A stretch of DNA of 64,000 bases, taken from positions 62,001-126,000 of the forward strand of contig NZ_FSRB01000003.1 of the NCBI RefSeq assembly GCF_900129635.1. Reading direction: 5' to 3'. The notes under the pieces were generated by a model. It saw only the letters and a program-made list of their open reading frames with translations, was not told the DNA's origin and did no database searches. The stretch is from Singulisphaera sp. GP187. GTDB taxonomy: Bacteria; Planctomycetota; Planctomycetia; Isosphaerales; Isosphaeraceae. Below are positions 9,097-18,049 of this stretch, in pieces (the stretch's first letter is position 1; every line of letters begins with the position of its first letter). The translations under genes were made by a program, and so were the position numbers.

Positions 9097-10407
9097 TCAC
9101 TCGGAGATCTTGACTTCGATGTTTTCACGCAACGTGTTGGCAGGGTTCAAGATGACGGATTCGCCCTCTTTGAGACCCGCGTCGACTCGCGTCAGATCGT
9201 CGGTGGTCACGACGACCTCGACCCGGCGTTTCGCGATTCGCGATTTGTCGTTGACGACCCAGACGATCGAGTGTCCGTTCTCCTCGATCACAGCCGCCTT
9301 GGGGACGAACAGGAACGACCGGTTGGCGTTTGGGTTATTGAGCGCCTTGTCGGGCAGAAAGTGAACGGTGGCCACGAGTTCCGGGAAGAGGTGCTCGTCC
9401 GGGTCGAGGATTTCGACCTTCACTTTGATCGTTCCACGACTGCGGTCACCCATCGGAATGATTTGCCGGAGTCGGCCACGGTAATGCAGGTTGGGCACGG
9501 CACTGACCGAGATCTCTGCGGGCTGCCCCAAGGTGACCCGGGAAAGCAGGTTCTCGGCGATGTCGGTCTCAACCTCCATCGTGGTCAGGTTTGCCAGCGA
9601 GACCACGGCCGAGCGCCCGATCGAGGCGCTCATCGCCGACGGGGTGATCACCTCGCCCTCTTCGCCCTGCTTCTCCACCACGGTCCCGTCGAACGGGGCG
9701 AACAGGTGCATCCGGCGGATCATCTCCTCGGTCTCTTCGAGGTTCGCCTCGGTCAACTTCATGGAGGCTTCCACCGCTTCGACCCGCGCCGAGGCCATGT
9801 CCCGCGCCGCGTTGGCCTTCTCGATCTCCTCGATCGCGACCGTTTTCTGGTTATACAACCGCGCGGCCCGCGTGGCCTCACGCTCCTTCTGCTTCAGGTC
9901 GAATCGACCCTCGAGGATTTCGGCCTCATTCCGTTTGAGCATCGCCTTCTTCGAGGCGAGGATGGCCTTGAGGTCATCGTGCTCGAGGACCGCGAGCACG
10001 TCCCCTTTCTTGACCTTCGACCCCTCCTCGACGTACATCCGCTCGACGCGCCCCGGGATCGTGGCCCCGATCATCGCCTGGTGGCGCGATTTCAAATAGC
10101 CCTTGGCGCTGAGGAGCTTTTCCGCTTCTCCGGAAGTCAACGTTTGGACCAAGCCAATCGAGACCTCCGGCTTGGCCCTGATCTTCTCGAACTGCTGGTA
10201 GGCCACGCCCCCCGCCGTCCCCAACAGGGTCAGCGGAATTAGCCAGAGTAGGATTGTCGCCAGGCCAATCCCATTTCGTTTTCGATTGCGATCGCGACCA
10301 CGGTCGTGGTCTTGCTTGGGCCGTCGCTCGCGCGGAGCCTCTTTCGACTCCGCCTGATGTCGGTCGATCTTCAGTGAAGCGAGATCGTCGCGCAGACTGC
10401 TCGCCAT
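9097..10407 (-). CDS. HlyD/MacA-type periplasmic adaptor (membrane fusion protein)
   Basis: The 436-aa protein has a charged cytoplasmic head (about 1-50), one transmembrane anchor (about 51-70), two half-lipoyl/barrel segments (VPRKGDVLAVLEHD-like region and the matching GTVVEKQGEEGEV) flanking a long alpha-helical hairpin (about 165-270), then a beta-barrel and membrane-proximal domain. This is the adaptor that links an inner-membrane transporter to an outer-membrane exit duct. As the first gene of a four-gene minus-strand operon with a MacB-like ATPase and permeases, it completes a MacAB-like tripartite exporter; no TolC-like gene is nearby. Confidence 0.92.
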   Translation of the reverse strand: MASSLRDDLASLKIDRHQAESKEAPRERRPKQDHDRGRDRNRKRNGIGLATILLWLIPLTLLGTAGGVAYQQFEKIRAKPEVSIGLVQTLTSGEAEKLLSAKGYLKSRHQAMIGATIPGRVERMYVEEGSKVKKGDVLAVLEHDDLKAILASKKAMLKRNEAEILEGRFDLKQKEREATRAARLYNQKTVAIEEIEKANAARDMASARVEAVEASMKLTEANLEETEEMIRRMHLFAPFDGTVVEKQGEEGEVITPSAMSASIGRSAVVSLANLTTMEVETDIAENLLSRVTLGQPAEISVSAVPNLHYRGRLRQIIPMGDRSRGTIKVKVEILDPDEHLFPELVATVHFLPDKALNNPNANRSFLFVPKAAVIEENGHSIVWVVNDKSRIAKRRVEVVVTTDDLTRVDAGLKEGESVILNPANTLRENIEVKISE

Positions 10408-11037
10408 GAGCCCGACCCCTTCCCTTTTGTGGGTATGGCCAGAACGGCATTTGAAATGTTGCTGACTTTGTGAACGTTACACCGACATCACACGTCTCGT
10501 CGAGAGACGACACGGTGAACGGCACTGAGGTTCATTTGGTCAGTAGTATTGCGACTGCCGCCCACTTCGTCTACTCGAAATTGATGACAACCTGGCGACA
10601 CGATGCCATTCCAGCGAGCCCGTCGGCGAGTTCGCCAAGGGGCAAGCGGCTTGTGACTTGGCCCCGTGACGCTTCGCTGAACCCATGATAAATTCATCAA
10701 TGATTTGCGAGCGATCGGCGGTCAGGATCGGATGATTTCCGGAGAGTGGGCATGGCACGCCATCCCGATCTCCTTGCCGAAATGGAGGTTAAAGAGGTGG
10801 GCCGTGCCCACCTTACGGGAATCGTTGCCCCACGACGACGCCATCGCCGATCGCTCCGAAGCCGGAGGAAACGAGTTCGGCGAAGCTTGACTTGCTCCCC
10901 TATGGGCGAGCCCTACGAGCCCGTACAACGGAGAACTCGCAAGATCGGCTTATTCGCCATGTTTGACAAAATTTATCTCGAGTGAAGCGGCTCCACAACC
11001 GATGAATTCTACTGAAGTTAGTTCCAGGGTGGGTGGA
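10408..11037. other. Non-coding interval upstream of the export operon
   Basis: No open frame here has convincing composition, start or homology, and I see no tRNA-like fold. It should hold the promoter of the minus-strand exporter operon near its left end. Base composition is slightly less GC-rich than in the genes. Confidence 0.5.
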
Positions 11038-11079
11038 GGGCGTCGGCGAACCTGGCGGATTGCCGACGCCCTTCTCTTT
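11038..11079 (+). terminator. Rho-independent-type terminator
   Basis: A perfect 10-bp stem (GGGCGTCGGC / GCCGACGCCC, loop 14 nt) is followed by TTCTCTTT on the plus strand. It lies 33 bp past the stop of the minus-strand YfaP-like gene, so the hairpin may serve that gene as well although the T-rich tail is on the plus side. Confidence 0.6.
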
Positions 11080-11111
11080 CTGCTCCGAACCCTGAGGCTC
11101 GCGAGTTGCGC

Positions 11112-12080
11112 CTACCGCAGATCCGTGCTCGGTTCGCGTGAGGCTTCCGCCTCGGACGGCTTGACCGTAAGTGAGTAAATTCGGCTCCGCTCGTTGAGCG
11201 CCCGAAATTTGCCCGTGACGACGGTGACCCGATCGTCGTGCTTAATTCGGACCTTCCAACGCGTCGGCTTGGGGATTCCGCCGAACCCTCCCCAGTAGAC
11301 CACGAACCACTTGTACTCGCCCGCCGGCCCCGTCCCTTTGACTTGCCCCTCTCCCGTCGGGTCATCGCGAAGCCAGTAAACGTTTTCCGGCCCATAGCCC
11401 TTCGTGTTGTCGACGTCGAGCTCTCCCCCGAGGCCGGCCTTGCCCTTGGGGTCCTCCCAGTAGATTTCTTTGCCGCCAGGCTCGATCACGTGAAGGTCGA
11501 GGTCCGCGTCGTTATCCCAGATCAAGGTAAACTGGGGGTCGCCCACTTTCACCTCGACGCCACGGATGCTCTCCCCCCCTTGCCCGAACTTCGCCAGGCC
11601 GAAGCCGTCGCCATTGCCGGCCCCTGGGTTGTTGTTCTCGATCCCGCCGTCGGCCGAAGCCTTCTCTGCGCCGGCGAACTTCACCCCTACCTTCGGCTCC
11701 AAGGCCGGGATATCGAGCGGGCTGAGTGACGCCGGAACGGGATCCGCGGGCGCGGGTGTCGGGTCCGCGGGGAGGGTGATCGACGTGTTGAGGCCCCCTG
11801 TGAGCGTCAGGCCCTCCTCGACCCCCCGCTCACTCCCTGCCAGCCTCGCGTTCAGCGCCCGCGGTGCGTTCACGCTGGGGCTGAAGTACCAGCAAGCCAA
11901 CACGAGGAGGAACACCGCGTGTAACGCCAGGGACGAGGCCCATCCCTTCAACGCCTCGGCCGTGAAGAACGGGGCTTCGACGTCCTCGTCTTCCGCCGTC
12001 GCCACGACCAACGGGACCGGCCTGGCCGGCTTGGCGACCGGAGCAACGACCCTCGCGACCTTGGGCGACTCGCTGGACAT
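11112..12080 (-). CDS. Membrane-anchored protein with YfaP-like (DUF2135-like) domain
   Basis: The 322-aa protein has a Pro/Val-rich cytoplasmic head, one transmembrane helix (about 47-67, ASSLALHAVFLLVLACWYF) as in energy-transducer-like proteins, a Pro/Gly-rich linker, and a C-terminal beta domain (about 180-306). That domain has the WDNDADLDLHVIEPGG motif and a later LDVDNTKGYGPENVYW motif typical of YfaP/DUF2135-like domains, which often accompany von Willebrand or alpha-2-macroglobulin-like proteins. Its role is unknown. No operon partner is visible; a strong hairpin follows the stop. Confidence 0.75.
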   Translation of the reverse strand: MSSESPKVARVVAPVAKPARPVPLVVATAEDEDVEAPFFTAEALKGWASSLALHAVFLLVLACWYFSPSVNAPRALNARLAGSERGVEEGLTLTGGLNTSITLPADPTPAPADPVPASLSPLDIPALEPKVGVKFAGAEKASADGGIENNNPGAGNGDGFGLAKFGQGGESIRGVEVKVGDPQFTLIWDNDADLDLHVIEPGGKEIYWEDPKGKAGLGGELDVDNTKGYGPENVYWLRDDPTGEGQVKGTGPAGEYKWFVVYWGGFGGIPKPTRWKVRIKHDDRVTVVTGKFRALNERSRIYSLTVKPSEAEASREPSTDLR

Positions 12081-12339
12081 CGCACTTCTCCATCGGGTCA
12101 GACAAGGGTGAGCGATTCAGAGTGAACAGAGCCGTGACTCGAGGGGGAGAAAATCAGCCAATCGTTCCATCCAGCATAGCATGGTCTGAAAACCGGTCGA
12201 AAGGCCGATCCGATCGTGACGGTCCTGGTTTCCCGAGCGCCCGGTTCCTTCAAGTCCTGCTCCGCGCGGGTTGAACCCGCCACGGCGCTCGGTCATAATG
12301 CAAAAGATCAAACATTCCTCAGCGACTGAAGAGCTCCGC

Positions 12340-13194
12340 ATGAAACTTGCGTTCAGCACCAACGCGTATCTCCGCTTCCCCTTCGATGAAGTTGCCGAGC
12401 GAATCGCGTCGCTCGGGTACGAAGGGTTGGAACTGTTGGCCGACGTTCCGCATGCCTGGCCGGCGGGGCTACTCGAGGGGCCGAAGCGAGCGATCCTCGC
12501 CGCCATGGAGCGGAACGCGCTGACCTTCTCGAACGTCAACGCGTTCATGATGAACGCGGTCAACGATGCGCGTCAGCCGTACTGGTATCCGTCGTTCATC
12601 GAGCCCGACCCGCACTACCGCTCGGTCCGGATCGACCACACCCGACGTGCGATCGGCCTGTGTGCGGAGTTGGGTGCGCCCCACATCACGACGGAACCGG
12701 GGGGGCCACTGGCACCCGGCCAGAGCCGCGCTGAGGCCATCGACCTGTTCGTCGAAGTCCTCAAGCCACTCGCCGAGCACGCCCACAACCTCGGTGTGCT
12801 CCTCCTGATCGAACCCGAACCCGGCTTGCTGCTCGAGACGAGCGACCAGTACCTCGAGGTCGCCGACCGGGTGAACGCCCCTTCGATCGGCCTGAATTAC
12901 GATGTCGGCCATGCCTTCTGTGTTTCCGAGGACATTCCGGCCGCCATCGCCAAGCTTGCGCCCCAGATCCGCCATTACCACCTCGAAGATATCGCGGCGA
13001 CCCGCGTCCACCACCATCTGGTGCCAGGCACCGGCGCGATTGACTTCCCCGAGGTTTTCGCGGCGATTCGCAAGACGGGCTACGACGGCTGGTTGACTGT
13101 GGAGCTCTACCCGTTTGGCGACGATCCCGATGCCGCAGCGCGGGGAGCGTTCGAGTTTCTCTCCCCCTTGATGGTCCCACCAAGCGGCGCCTGA
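12340..13194 (+). CDS. Sugar phosphate isomerase/epimerase family TIM-barrel protein
   Basis: The start at MKLAFSTNAYLRFP gives 284 aa, the usual family length. It shows the AP-endonuclease-2/xylose-isomerase-like barrel: a metal-site Glu in LLIEPEPGLLLE (about residue 152), NYDVGHAFC (Asp/His near 190), HYHLEDI (His near 215) and WLTVELYP (Glu near 255). The family binds divalent metals and isomerises sugars or hydroxy acids. It lies 84 bp upstream of an EboC-type prenyltransferase gene, and ebo loci also carry TIM-barrel proteins, so it probably belongs to that metabolite pathway. Substrate unknown. Confidence 0.88.
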   Translation: MKLAFSTNAYLRFPFDEVAERIASLGYEGLELLADVPHAWPAGLLEGPKRAILAAMERNALTFSNVNAFMMNAVNDARQPYWYPSFIEPDPHYRSVRIDHTRRAIGLCAELGAPHITTEPGGPLAPGQSRAEAIDLFVEVLKPLAEHAHNLGVLLLIEPEPGLLLETSDQYLEVADRVNAPSIGLNYDVGHAFCVSEDIPAAIAKLAPQIRHYHLEDIAATRVHHHLVPGTGAIDFPEVFAAIRKTGYDGWLTVELYPFGDDPDAAARGAFEFLSPLMVPPSGA

Positions 13195-13278
13195 ACGATC
13201 GACGAGCCGGACTTCGGCAACCTCCTCGCTGAACGACCGGCTCTCTCTCTTGGAACTCCTCAGGCGACGGTCTCATCC

Positions 13279-14187
13279 ATGGCGATCAAGCCCTACTTGC
13301 AGCTCATTCGGTTACCGAACGTCTTCACCGCCGCGGCCGATAGCCTGGCCGGCTGGCTCTTGGTGCGCGGTAGCCTGGACGCGCCGGAGCGTTGGCTCCC
13401 GCTCGTGGGCGCGTCGATGGCGATCTACGCCGCCGGAATCGCGCTCAATGACGTCTTCGACTACGAGATCGACCTCAAGGAACGCCCGGGACGCCCCTTA
13501 CCTTCCGGCCTCGTCTCACGCCGATTCGCCGCCTGGGGAGGGGGATCCTTGCTCCTGCTCGGCCCCTTGCTGGCGGCGCTCAGTGGCTCGATCGCGAGCG
13601 TCGGGATCGCACTGGCCCTGGCCGCCTGCGTGCTCGCCTACAACCTCGGTCTGAAGCGAACGTGGTTCGGTCCCGAAGTCATGGGGAGTTGCCGGGCGCT
13701 CAACCTCGTGCTCGGGATGAGCCAGGCGGTCGACTTCGGAGGACCCGGTGGCTGGATCGTCGGGGTGTCACTCGGGGTCTTCGTGACCGGGGTCACCTGG
13801 ATCAGTCGCTCGGAGACCGAGGTGGGGCGGACCCGGGGCCTCTATCTTGGGTTGACCCTCGAGAACCTGGCCTTCCTCGGGCTGCTGACCGCGGCCCTCC
13901 AACCACGCTTGTTCCCCGCTGTCGCCGCCGACCCACGTGCGGTTCTGCCCCTCGAAGGAATGCTCGTCCTCCTGCTCGTCGCCTGGGTCGTGAACCTGGC
14001 CGGCACCCGCGCGCTCCAGAACCCGATTCCATCCACGCTTCAAAAGGCCGTAAAGACGGGCGTCCTCTCCCTCGTCTGGCTCAACGTCGGCGTCGTGGCG
14101 GCCGTCCGAGGCCCGACGTTGGCGGCCTCGGTCGCGATTCTCTGGATCCCCGCCTTCCTGCTCGGCCGGTGGCTCTATTCCACCTGA
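13279..14187 (+). CDS. eboC: UbiA-like prenyltransferase, EboC type
   Basis: A 302-aa integral membrane protein with about eight or nine helices and the first Asp-rich prenyltransferase motif NDVFDYEIDLKERPGRPLPSG-like (I quote NDVFDYEID), which binds Mg-diphosphate. The second Asp-rich motif of classical UbiA enzymes is replaced by SRSETEVGRTRG, as I recall for EboC. The ebo cluster is implicated in moving or modifying secondary-metabolite precursors across the membrane in cyanobacteria and other bacteria. The upstream isomerase and the EboB-type hydrolase gene about 1.6 kb away support this assignment. Confidence 0.8.
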   Translation: MAIKPYLQLIRLPNVFTAAADSLAGWLLVRGSLDAPERWLPLVGASMAIYAAGIALNDVFDYEIDLKERPGRPLPSGLVSRRFAAWGGGSLLLLGPLLAALSGSIASVGIALALAACVLAYNLGLKRTWFGPEVMGSCRALNLVLGMSQAVDFGGPGGWIVGVSLGVFVTGVTWISRSETEVGRTRGLYLGLTLENLAFLGLLTAALQPRLFPAVAADPRAVLPLEGMLVLLLVAWVVNLAGTRALQNPIPSTLQKAVKTGVLSLVWLNVGVVAAVRGPTLAASVAILWIPAFLLGRWLYST

Positions 14188-14419
14188 GCCACCCCCCCGA
14201 TCTGTTTTGAACGGCTATCGTTGCCATTCATCACCAAATGCGGGCCAAATCCGATCTTTTCTTTCCAACGCATGGATGGATTGTAGAAAATACGTTTGCA
14301 CCAACGACCACCGAGTGTCATTTTTAGAGAATCCACCGTCAGCGACGTGGAATTCGATCGTGGCTCAAGAAAAACGAGTGGGAGATGAAGTGCGTCATTG
14401 CACCGCTCGGGGGCCGTTT

Positions 14420-15481
14420 GTGACCAAACGATATGGGTTTACCCTGATCGAGCTCTTGGTGGTCATCGCGATTATTGCGGTGTTGATCGCCTTGCTGCTT
14501 CCCGCGGTGCAGGCTGCGCGTGAAGCGGCCAGGCAGTCGCAGTGCCGCAACAATCTCAAGCAAATTGGCCTGGCCATCGCCAACTACGAGAGTGCCCACA
14601 CGACTTTGCCGATGGGGGCGGTGCTCCAGAGCGCGACGGACGCCGACAGCGATTGTGGAGGCGCGTTCACCAAGAGTGGCCCTGGTGCCCCGCGCGATTT
14701 CACCATGTTGGCACTGATCCTCCCCCACATGGAACAGGCGACGGCCTATAACTCGATCAACTTTCAGCTCCGAGCCGACGGCGCTTACATCGGGGGCGTA
14801 AACGCCGGGGCAGTCAACAGCACGGGCTTACTCACCACGATCGCGACGTTCCTCTGCCCGAGCGATGACCTCCGGTCGTCAAAGTTGGGTCCGGGCCCGG
14901 TGGCTTATTCGCAGACCTCGTATTTTCCGTCCGGGGGGACCTGGAACACCATCGCCTACTACGCCGGCCCGAAGTGTTCGGATCTCGAAGTCGGCAACGG
15001 GGCATTCGATGCGAAGACCGCATACCCGATGGCTGCGTTCGTCGACGGCACGAGCAGTACGATCGCCGTGGGCGAGTCGGCCCGGTTCCGCAACGACCCT
15101 GACTGGTTCTGCAATAACTGGAGCGTTTACGGCTACTTCTCGTCGATGGCCGGGGGAAGCACGACCCGCCCTCAAGGGTTCGCCTATGAGGTTCCCCGGA
15201 TCAACGCCAACATGATGGTCGGCGACTACTCGGGGGGAGGACTTCATCCGCTTCCCCCGGAGACACACTGGCCTGACGTCAGTGACTATAAAGCATGGGC
15301 CATCAACTCGGCCTATCTGGAATACGGCCAGTGGGGTTTCCGCAGCCAGCACCCGGCCGGCGCCCAGTTCCTGTTCGGGGACGGCTCGGTGCGGTTTCTC
15401 AAGAACTCGATCAACCCCTCGGTCTACCGATCCTTGGGGACCCGAAACGGCGCCGAAGTGATTAGCGCTGACGCATTTTAG
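14420..15481 (+). CDS. DUF1559 pilin-like (type II secretion-like) protein
   Basis: A planctomycete-specific family with a type IV pilin N-terminus: GFTLIELLVVIAIIAVL right after the start, with the prepilin cleavage site before the Phe of G|FTLIE. The DUF1559 core follows and ends with the H...FLFGDGSVRFLKNSI motif. I choose the GTG at 14420 (353 aa), which gives the normal short leader; a much longer open frame upstream has no family similarity. Such proteins are thought to be surface pseudopilins, and genomes of this group hold dozens of copies. It interrupts the ebo-like neighbourhood. Confidence 0.92.
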   Translation: MTKRYGFTLIELLVVIAIIAVLIALLLPAVQAAREAARQSQCRNNLKQIGLAIANYESAHTTLPMGAVLQSATDADSDCGGAFTKSGPGAPRDFTMLALILPHMEQATAYNSINFQLRADGAYIGGVNAGAVNSTGLLTTIATFLCPSDDLRSSKLGPGPVAYSQTSYFPSGGTWNTIAYYAGPKCSDLEVGNGAFDAKTAYPMAAFVDGTSSTIAVGESARFRNDPDWFCNNWSVYGYFSSMAGGSTTRPQGFAYEVPRINANMMVGDYSGGGLHPLPPETHWPDVSDYKAWAINSAYLEYGQWGFRSQHPAGAQFLFGDGSVRFLKNSINPSVYRSLGTRNGAEVISADAF

Positions 15482-15551
15482 CGGGAAGTCTGCCTGTTTC
15501 ACGCAGCCAACGGCAACGGCAACGGCTTCGAACCGACAGAGGATTCAATCG

Positions 15552-15770
15552 ATGACGGAAAGGCAGCTTCGCCAGACGCTCGGAGCGGCAGTCGTCACGC
15601 TCGGCGCGTGCGGCTGTGACCCGAATCCGCAGGGCCCGTCGGCCCCTTCCCCGAGTCCGCCGGGAGCCGGCAAGGACTCGGGGCCCGCGAACGGAACGCC
15701 GAAGAGCGTTCCGTTGAAGCAAGTCGGGCCACCAATCGGACTGTTCGCGCTGCCTCCAATTTCCCCTTGA
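15552..15770 (+). CDS. Small predicted lipoprotein downstream of DUF1559
   Basis: A 72-aa Pro/Gly-rich protein whose N-terminus (hydrophobic stretch then LGACGC) resembles a lipobox with acylation at Cys20 or Cys22. A GAGG ribosome-binding site lies 9 nt before the ATG. Small secreted or lipoprotein genes commonly follow DUF1559 genes in planctomycetes, which supports it being real; no function is known. Confidence 0.55.
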   Translation: MTERQLRQTLGAAVVTLGACGCDPNPQGPSAPSPSPPGAGKDSGPANGTPKSVPLKQVGPPIGLFALPPISP

Positions 15771-15784
15771 GGAATCGCAATCGC

Positions 15785-16630
15785 TCACGTCGCGGATCGG
15801 GACTCGCTCAGGGCGGCGGTTCGTGGCGTGAACTGAAACCGCGGGCACTGCGCAAAGAAGGTAAGCGGGTTTTCGTAGACGACTTTGCGAATCAGAGCTT
15901 CGCCGTGACCCCGAGCGCGGAGCTCGAAGATGAGTTCGGGAACGGCAAGCGGATCGCTGTGTCCCCAGTCGCCAGCCGAGTTGACCATCACGCGCTCGGT
16001 GCCATAGATTTCGATCATATCGGCCGCACGCGCGGGGGTGCACTTGGTGATCGGGTAAAGAGTCATCCCGACCCAGTGACCGGCGTCGAGCGCGGGGCGG
16101 ATCGTGTGCTCCTCGACGTGGTCGATGCAGACGCGTTCGGGCTTCAGCCGCGTGTCGTCGCGGAGCATGTCGAGGATCATCCTCGTCCCCTGGTACTTAT
16201 CAGCCAGGTGCGGTGTGTGGACCAGGATCAATTCCTGGGTCCGCGCCGCCAGATCGAGGTGGTCGCGGAAAACCGTGGCCTCATTCTTGGTATTTTTGTT
16301 GAGTCCGATCTCGCCGATCCCGAGCACGCTGGGCTCATCGAGGAATTCGGGGATCAACTTGATCACCTCGCGCGAGAGCGAAACGTTTTCCGCCTCCTTG
16401 GCATTGATGCAGAGCCAGGTCTTATGCTCGATGCCGTAGAGCTTCGCCCGGTTCCGCTCAAAGCCCGTGAGCTGGCGAAAATAGTCGCGGAACCCCTCCG
16501 GCCCCGATCGGTCGAACCCTGCCCAGAACGCCGGCTCGCTGACCATCACGCATCCGGCAAGGGCCATCCGCTTGTAGTCGTCAGTGGTTCGGGAGACCAT
16601 GTGGATGTGCGGGTCAATATAGGAAGGCAT
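15785..16630 (-). CDS. eboB: TatD-family metal-dependent hydrolase, EboB type
   Basis: Starting at MPSYIDPHIHMVSRTTDDY gives 281 aa; the upstream extension is not conserved-looking. The protein is an amidohydrolase-fold TatD relative: the IDPHIHM metal motif at the N-terminus, GIGEIGLNKN (bridging Glu, about residue 134), HTPH (about 162), CIDHVEEH (about 190) and NSAGDWG (Asp near 238). The phrases SEPAFWAGFD and LCINAKEAENV are as I recall for EboB rather than for TatD nucleases. It lies convergent to the DUF1559 and lipoprotein genes, 1.6 kb from eboC, suggesting a rearranged ebo locus. Confidence 0.8.
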   Translation of the reverse strand: MPSYIDPHIHMVSRTTDDYKRMALAGCVMVSEPAFWAGFDRSGPEGFRDYFRQLTGFERNRAKLYGIEHKTWLCINAKEAENVSLSREVIKLIPEFLDEPSVLGIGEIGLNKNTKNEATVFRDHLDLAARTQELILVHTPHLADKYQGTRMILDMLRDDTRLKPERVCIDHVEEHTIRPALDAGHWVGMTLYPITKCTPARAADMIEIYGTERVMVNSAGDWGHSDPLAVPELIFELRARGHGEALIRKVVYENPLTFFAQCPRFQFTPRTAALSESRSAT

Positions 16631-17032
16631 GCATGTAAACTCCAAAATTTCTAGCGGCTTGCAACTTTTGCCTGCACCGTTTTCGGGATGCATTTGGATT
16701 AAGAAAGGGACTAAACCGCTGCCGAGTTGCACGTTCCAACCTTACAATCGTGTCGGCAGCCAGCCGCTCCGCGAGTGGAGCGAAATCCCTCTTGCCAGAA
16801 GACTCCTCGCTCGTCGACCGGCAAATCTCAGTGATCGAAAAATCGCGACGACTCGCTCCGGCCTGGTCCCCATGCTACCAAGTTTCGAACAGGGTCGCAC
16901 CAGCGAGGAAGCGCATCAATCCCACGACTCCCAGCAAGTAAACTGCGATCCTGGTGCGGGAGACGAGCGATTCAGTCCATTGACCGAAGTGCCAGTGACA
17001 CGGTCGGACATGGCCGCCAGGGAGAATGTCGA
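16631..17032. other. Intergenic region between divergent eboB and the AraC-type regulator
   Basis: No convincing coding frame or RNA is visible. The interval is slightly less GC-rich than its flanks and should hold divergent promoters for the hydrolase and regulator genes. Confidence 0.45.
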
Positions 17033-17998
17033 TTGGTTCGAGCACCAGAGACTCTCTACGATCCTCGCGGGGGCGACTCGTCGGTTAAGGTCACGGAGTT
17101 GGCAATCGAGACCGATTCCGACTCCGGACTCTTTGCGCGATCGAATTATTTTACCGTCTGCTGGATTCAGGAGGGTCAGGGCCAGTTCTGGGCCGATTCC
17201 GCATGCCATCCCTTGGCTGCGCCCTCGCTCCTCTTTTTCGTTCCCTATCAGTACGTCCGGTTCGTGGCGGAACGGCCAATCCGAGGCATTATTGTCCAAT
17301 TTCATGCCAATTTCTTGTGTATTGAGACCTATCATGAAGAAGTCGGTTGCAACGGCGTGCTGTTCAACGATCTCTATGGCGTCCCGACGGTCGAGCTCGA
17401 AGAACGCCATGATCGCGAAGTTGCGGAGCTGATTTTCCAGATCCGTGGTGAGCTCGCCGAGGGCGGGCTTGCCCACTCCGAGATCCTGCTCTCGTACCTC
17501 AAGGTGCTCCTGATCCGAGCGACCCGCCTGAAGCGGGAACAGCAAGGGACGCTGACCGGCTCGACGTACGATCGGTTCCCGCCGGTCCTGGAGTCGCTCC
17601 GGGAGCTGATCGAAGCGAATTATCGGCGGATGCACGCGCCCGCGGATTACGCCCGGCTGCTCGATACCGACCCGAAAGGGCTCGGGAAAGTGGTCAAGGC
17701 TCACCTCCATAAGACATTGACCGACCTGATTCGCGACCGGATCCTCAAACACGCGAAGTGGGACCTGTTGCACACCTTGAAGCCGGTCAAGCAGATCGCG
17801 CACGAGCTCGGGTACACCGACGAACTTTACTTCAGCCGTCTCTTCAAGCGGGCGACCGGGCATTCGCCGGTCTTCTTTCGGGAATTCGAGACGGCGATTC
17901 GCGGTGGGAGAAATCTCTCCATGAGTTTGCCTCTTCCGTCCATTCCGGCAGATCCGGTCGATCGCAAAAATGGATCATCGTCCGCATCCGAGTCCTGA
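17033..17998 (+). CDS. AraC-family transcriptional regulator
   Basis: A 321-aa protein with an N-terminal cupin-like sensor domain (about 20-170, including FFVPYQYVRFVAERPIRG) and a C-terminal double helix-turn-helix (about 205-305), with the family signature KQIAHELGYTDELYFSRLF and FKRATGHSPVFFRE. It should bind DNA and respond to a ligand. The TTG start is the best available but uncertain. The next gene on the same strand, about 50 bp away, encodes a DUF417/RclC-like membrane protein; in E. coli the AraC-type RclR controls rclABC, so this regulator may control its neighbour. Confidence 0.88.
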   Translation: MVRAPETLYDPRGGDSSVKVTELAIETDSDSGLFARSNYFTVCWIQEGQGQFWADSACHPLAAPSLLFFVPYQYVRFVAERPIRGIIVQFHANFLCIETYHEEVGCNGVLFNDLYGVPTVELEERHDREVAELIFQIRGELAEGGLAHSEILLSYLKVLLIRATRLKREQQGTLTGSTYDRFPPVLESLRELIEANYRRMHAPADYARLLDTDPKGLGKVVKAHLHKTLTDLIRDRILKHAKWDLLHTLKPVKQIAHELGYTDELYFSRLFKRATGHSPVFFREFETAIRGGRNLSMSLPLPSIPADPVDRKNGSSSASES

Positions 17999-18049
17999 CT
18001 GTAAACAGGATCGATCGTGCGGCCCGTCCTGATTGCGGGAGACAGTCTG

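Noticed and set aside
10470..10990. Several 60-80-codon frames in the gap upstream of the exporter operon
   Set aside because: They overlap each other on both strands, lack good ribosome-binding sites and show no protein-like composition.
11480..11500. CACGTG in the YfaP-like gene as a parS site
   Set aside because: The flanking bases do not fit TGTTTCACGTGAAACA; the same holds for CACGTG near 19110 and 44510.
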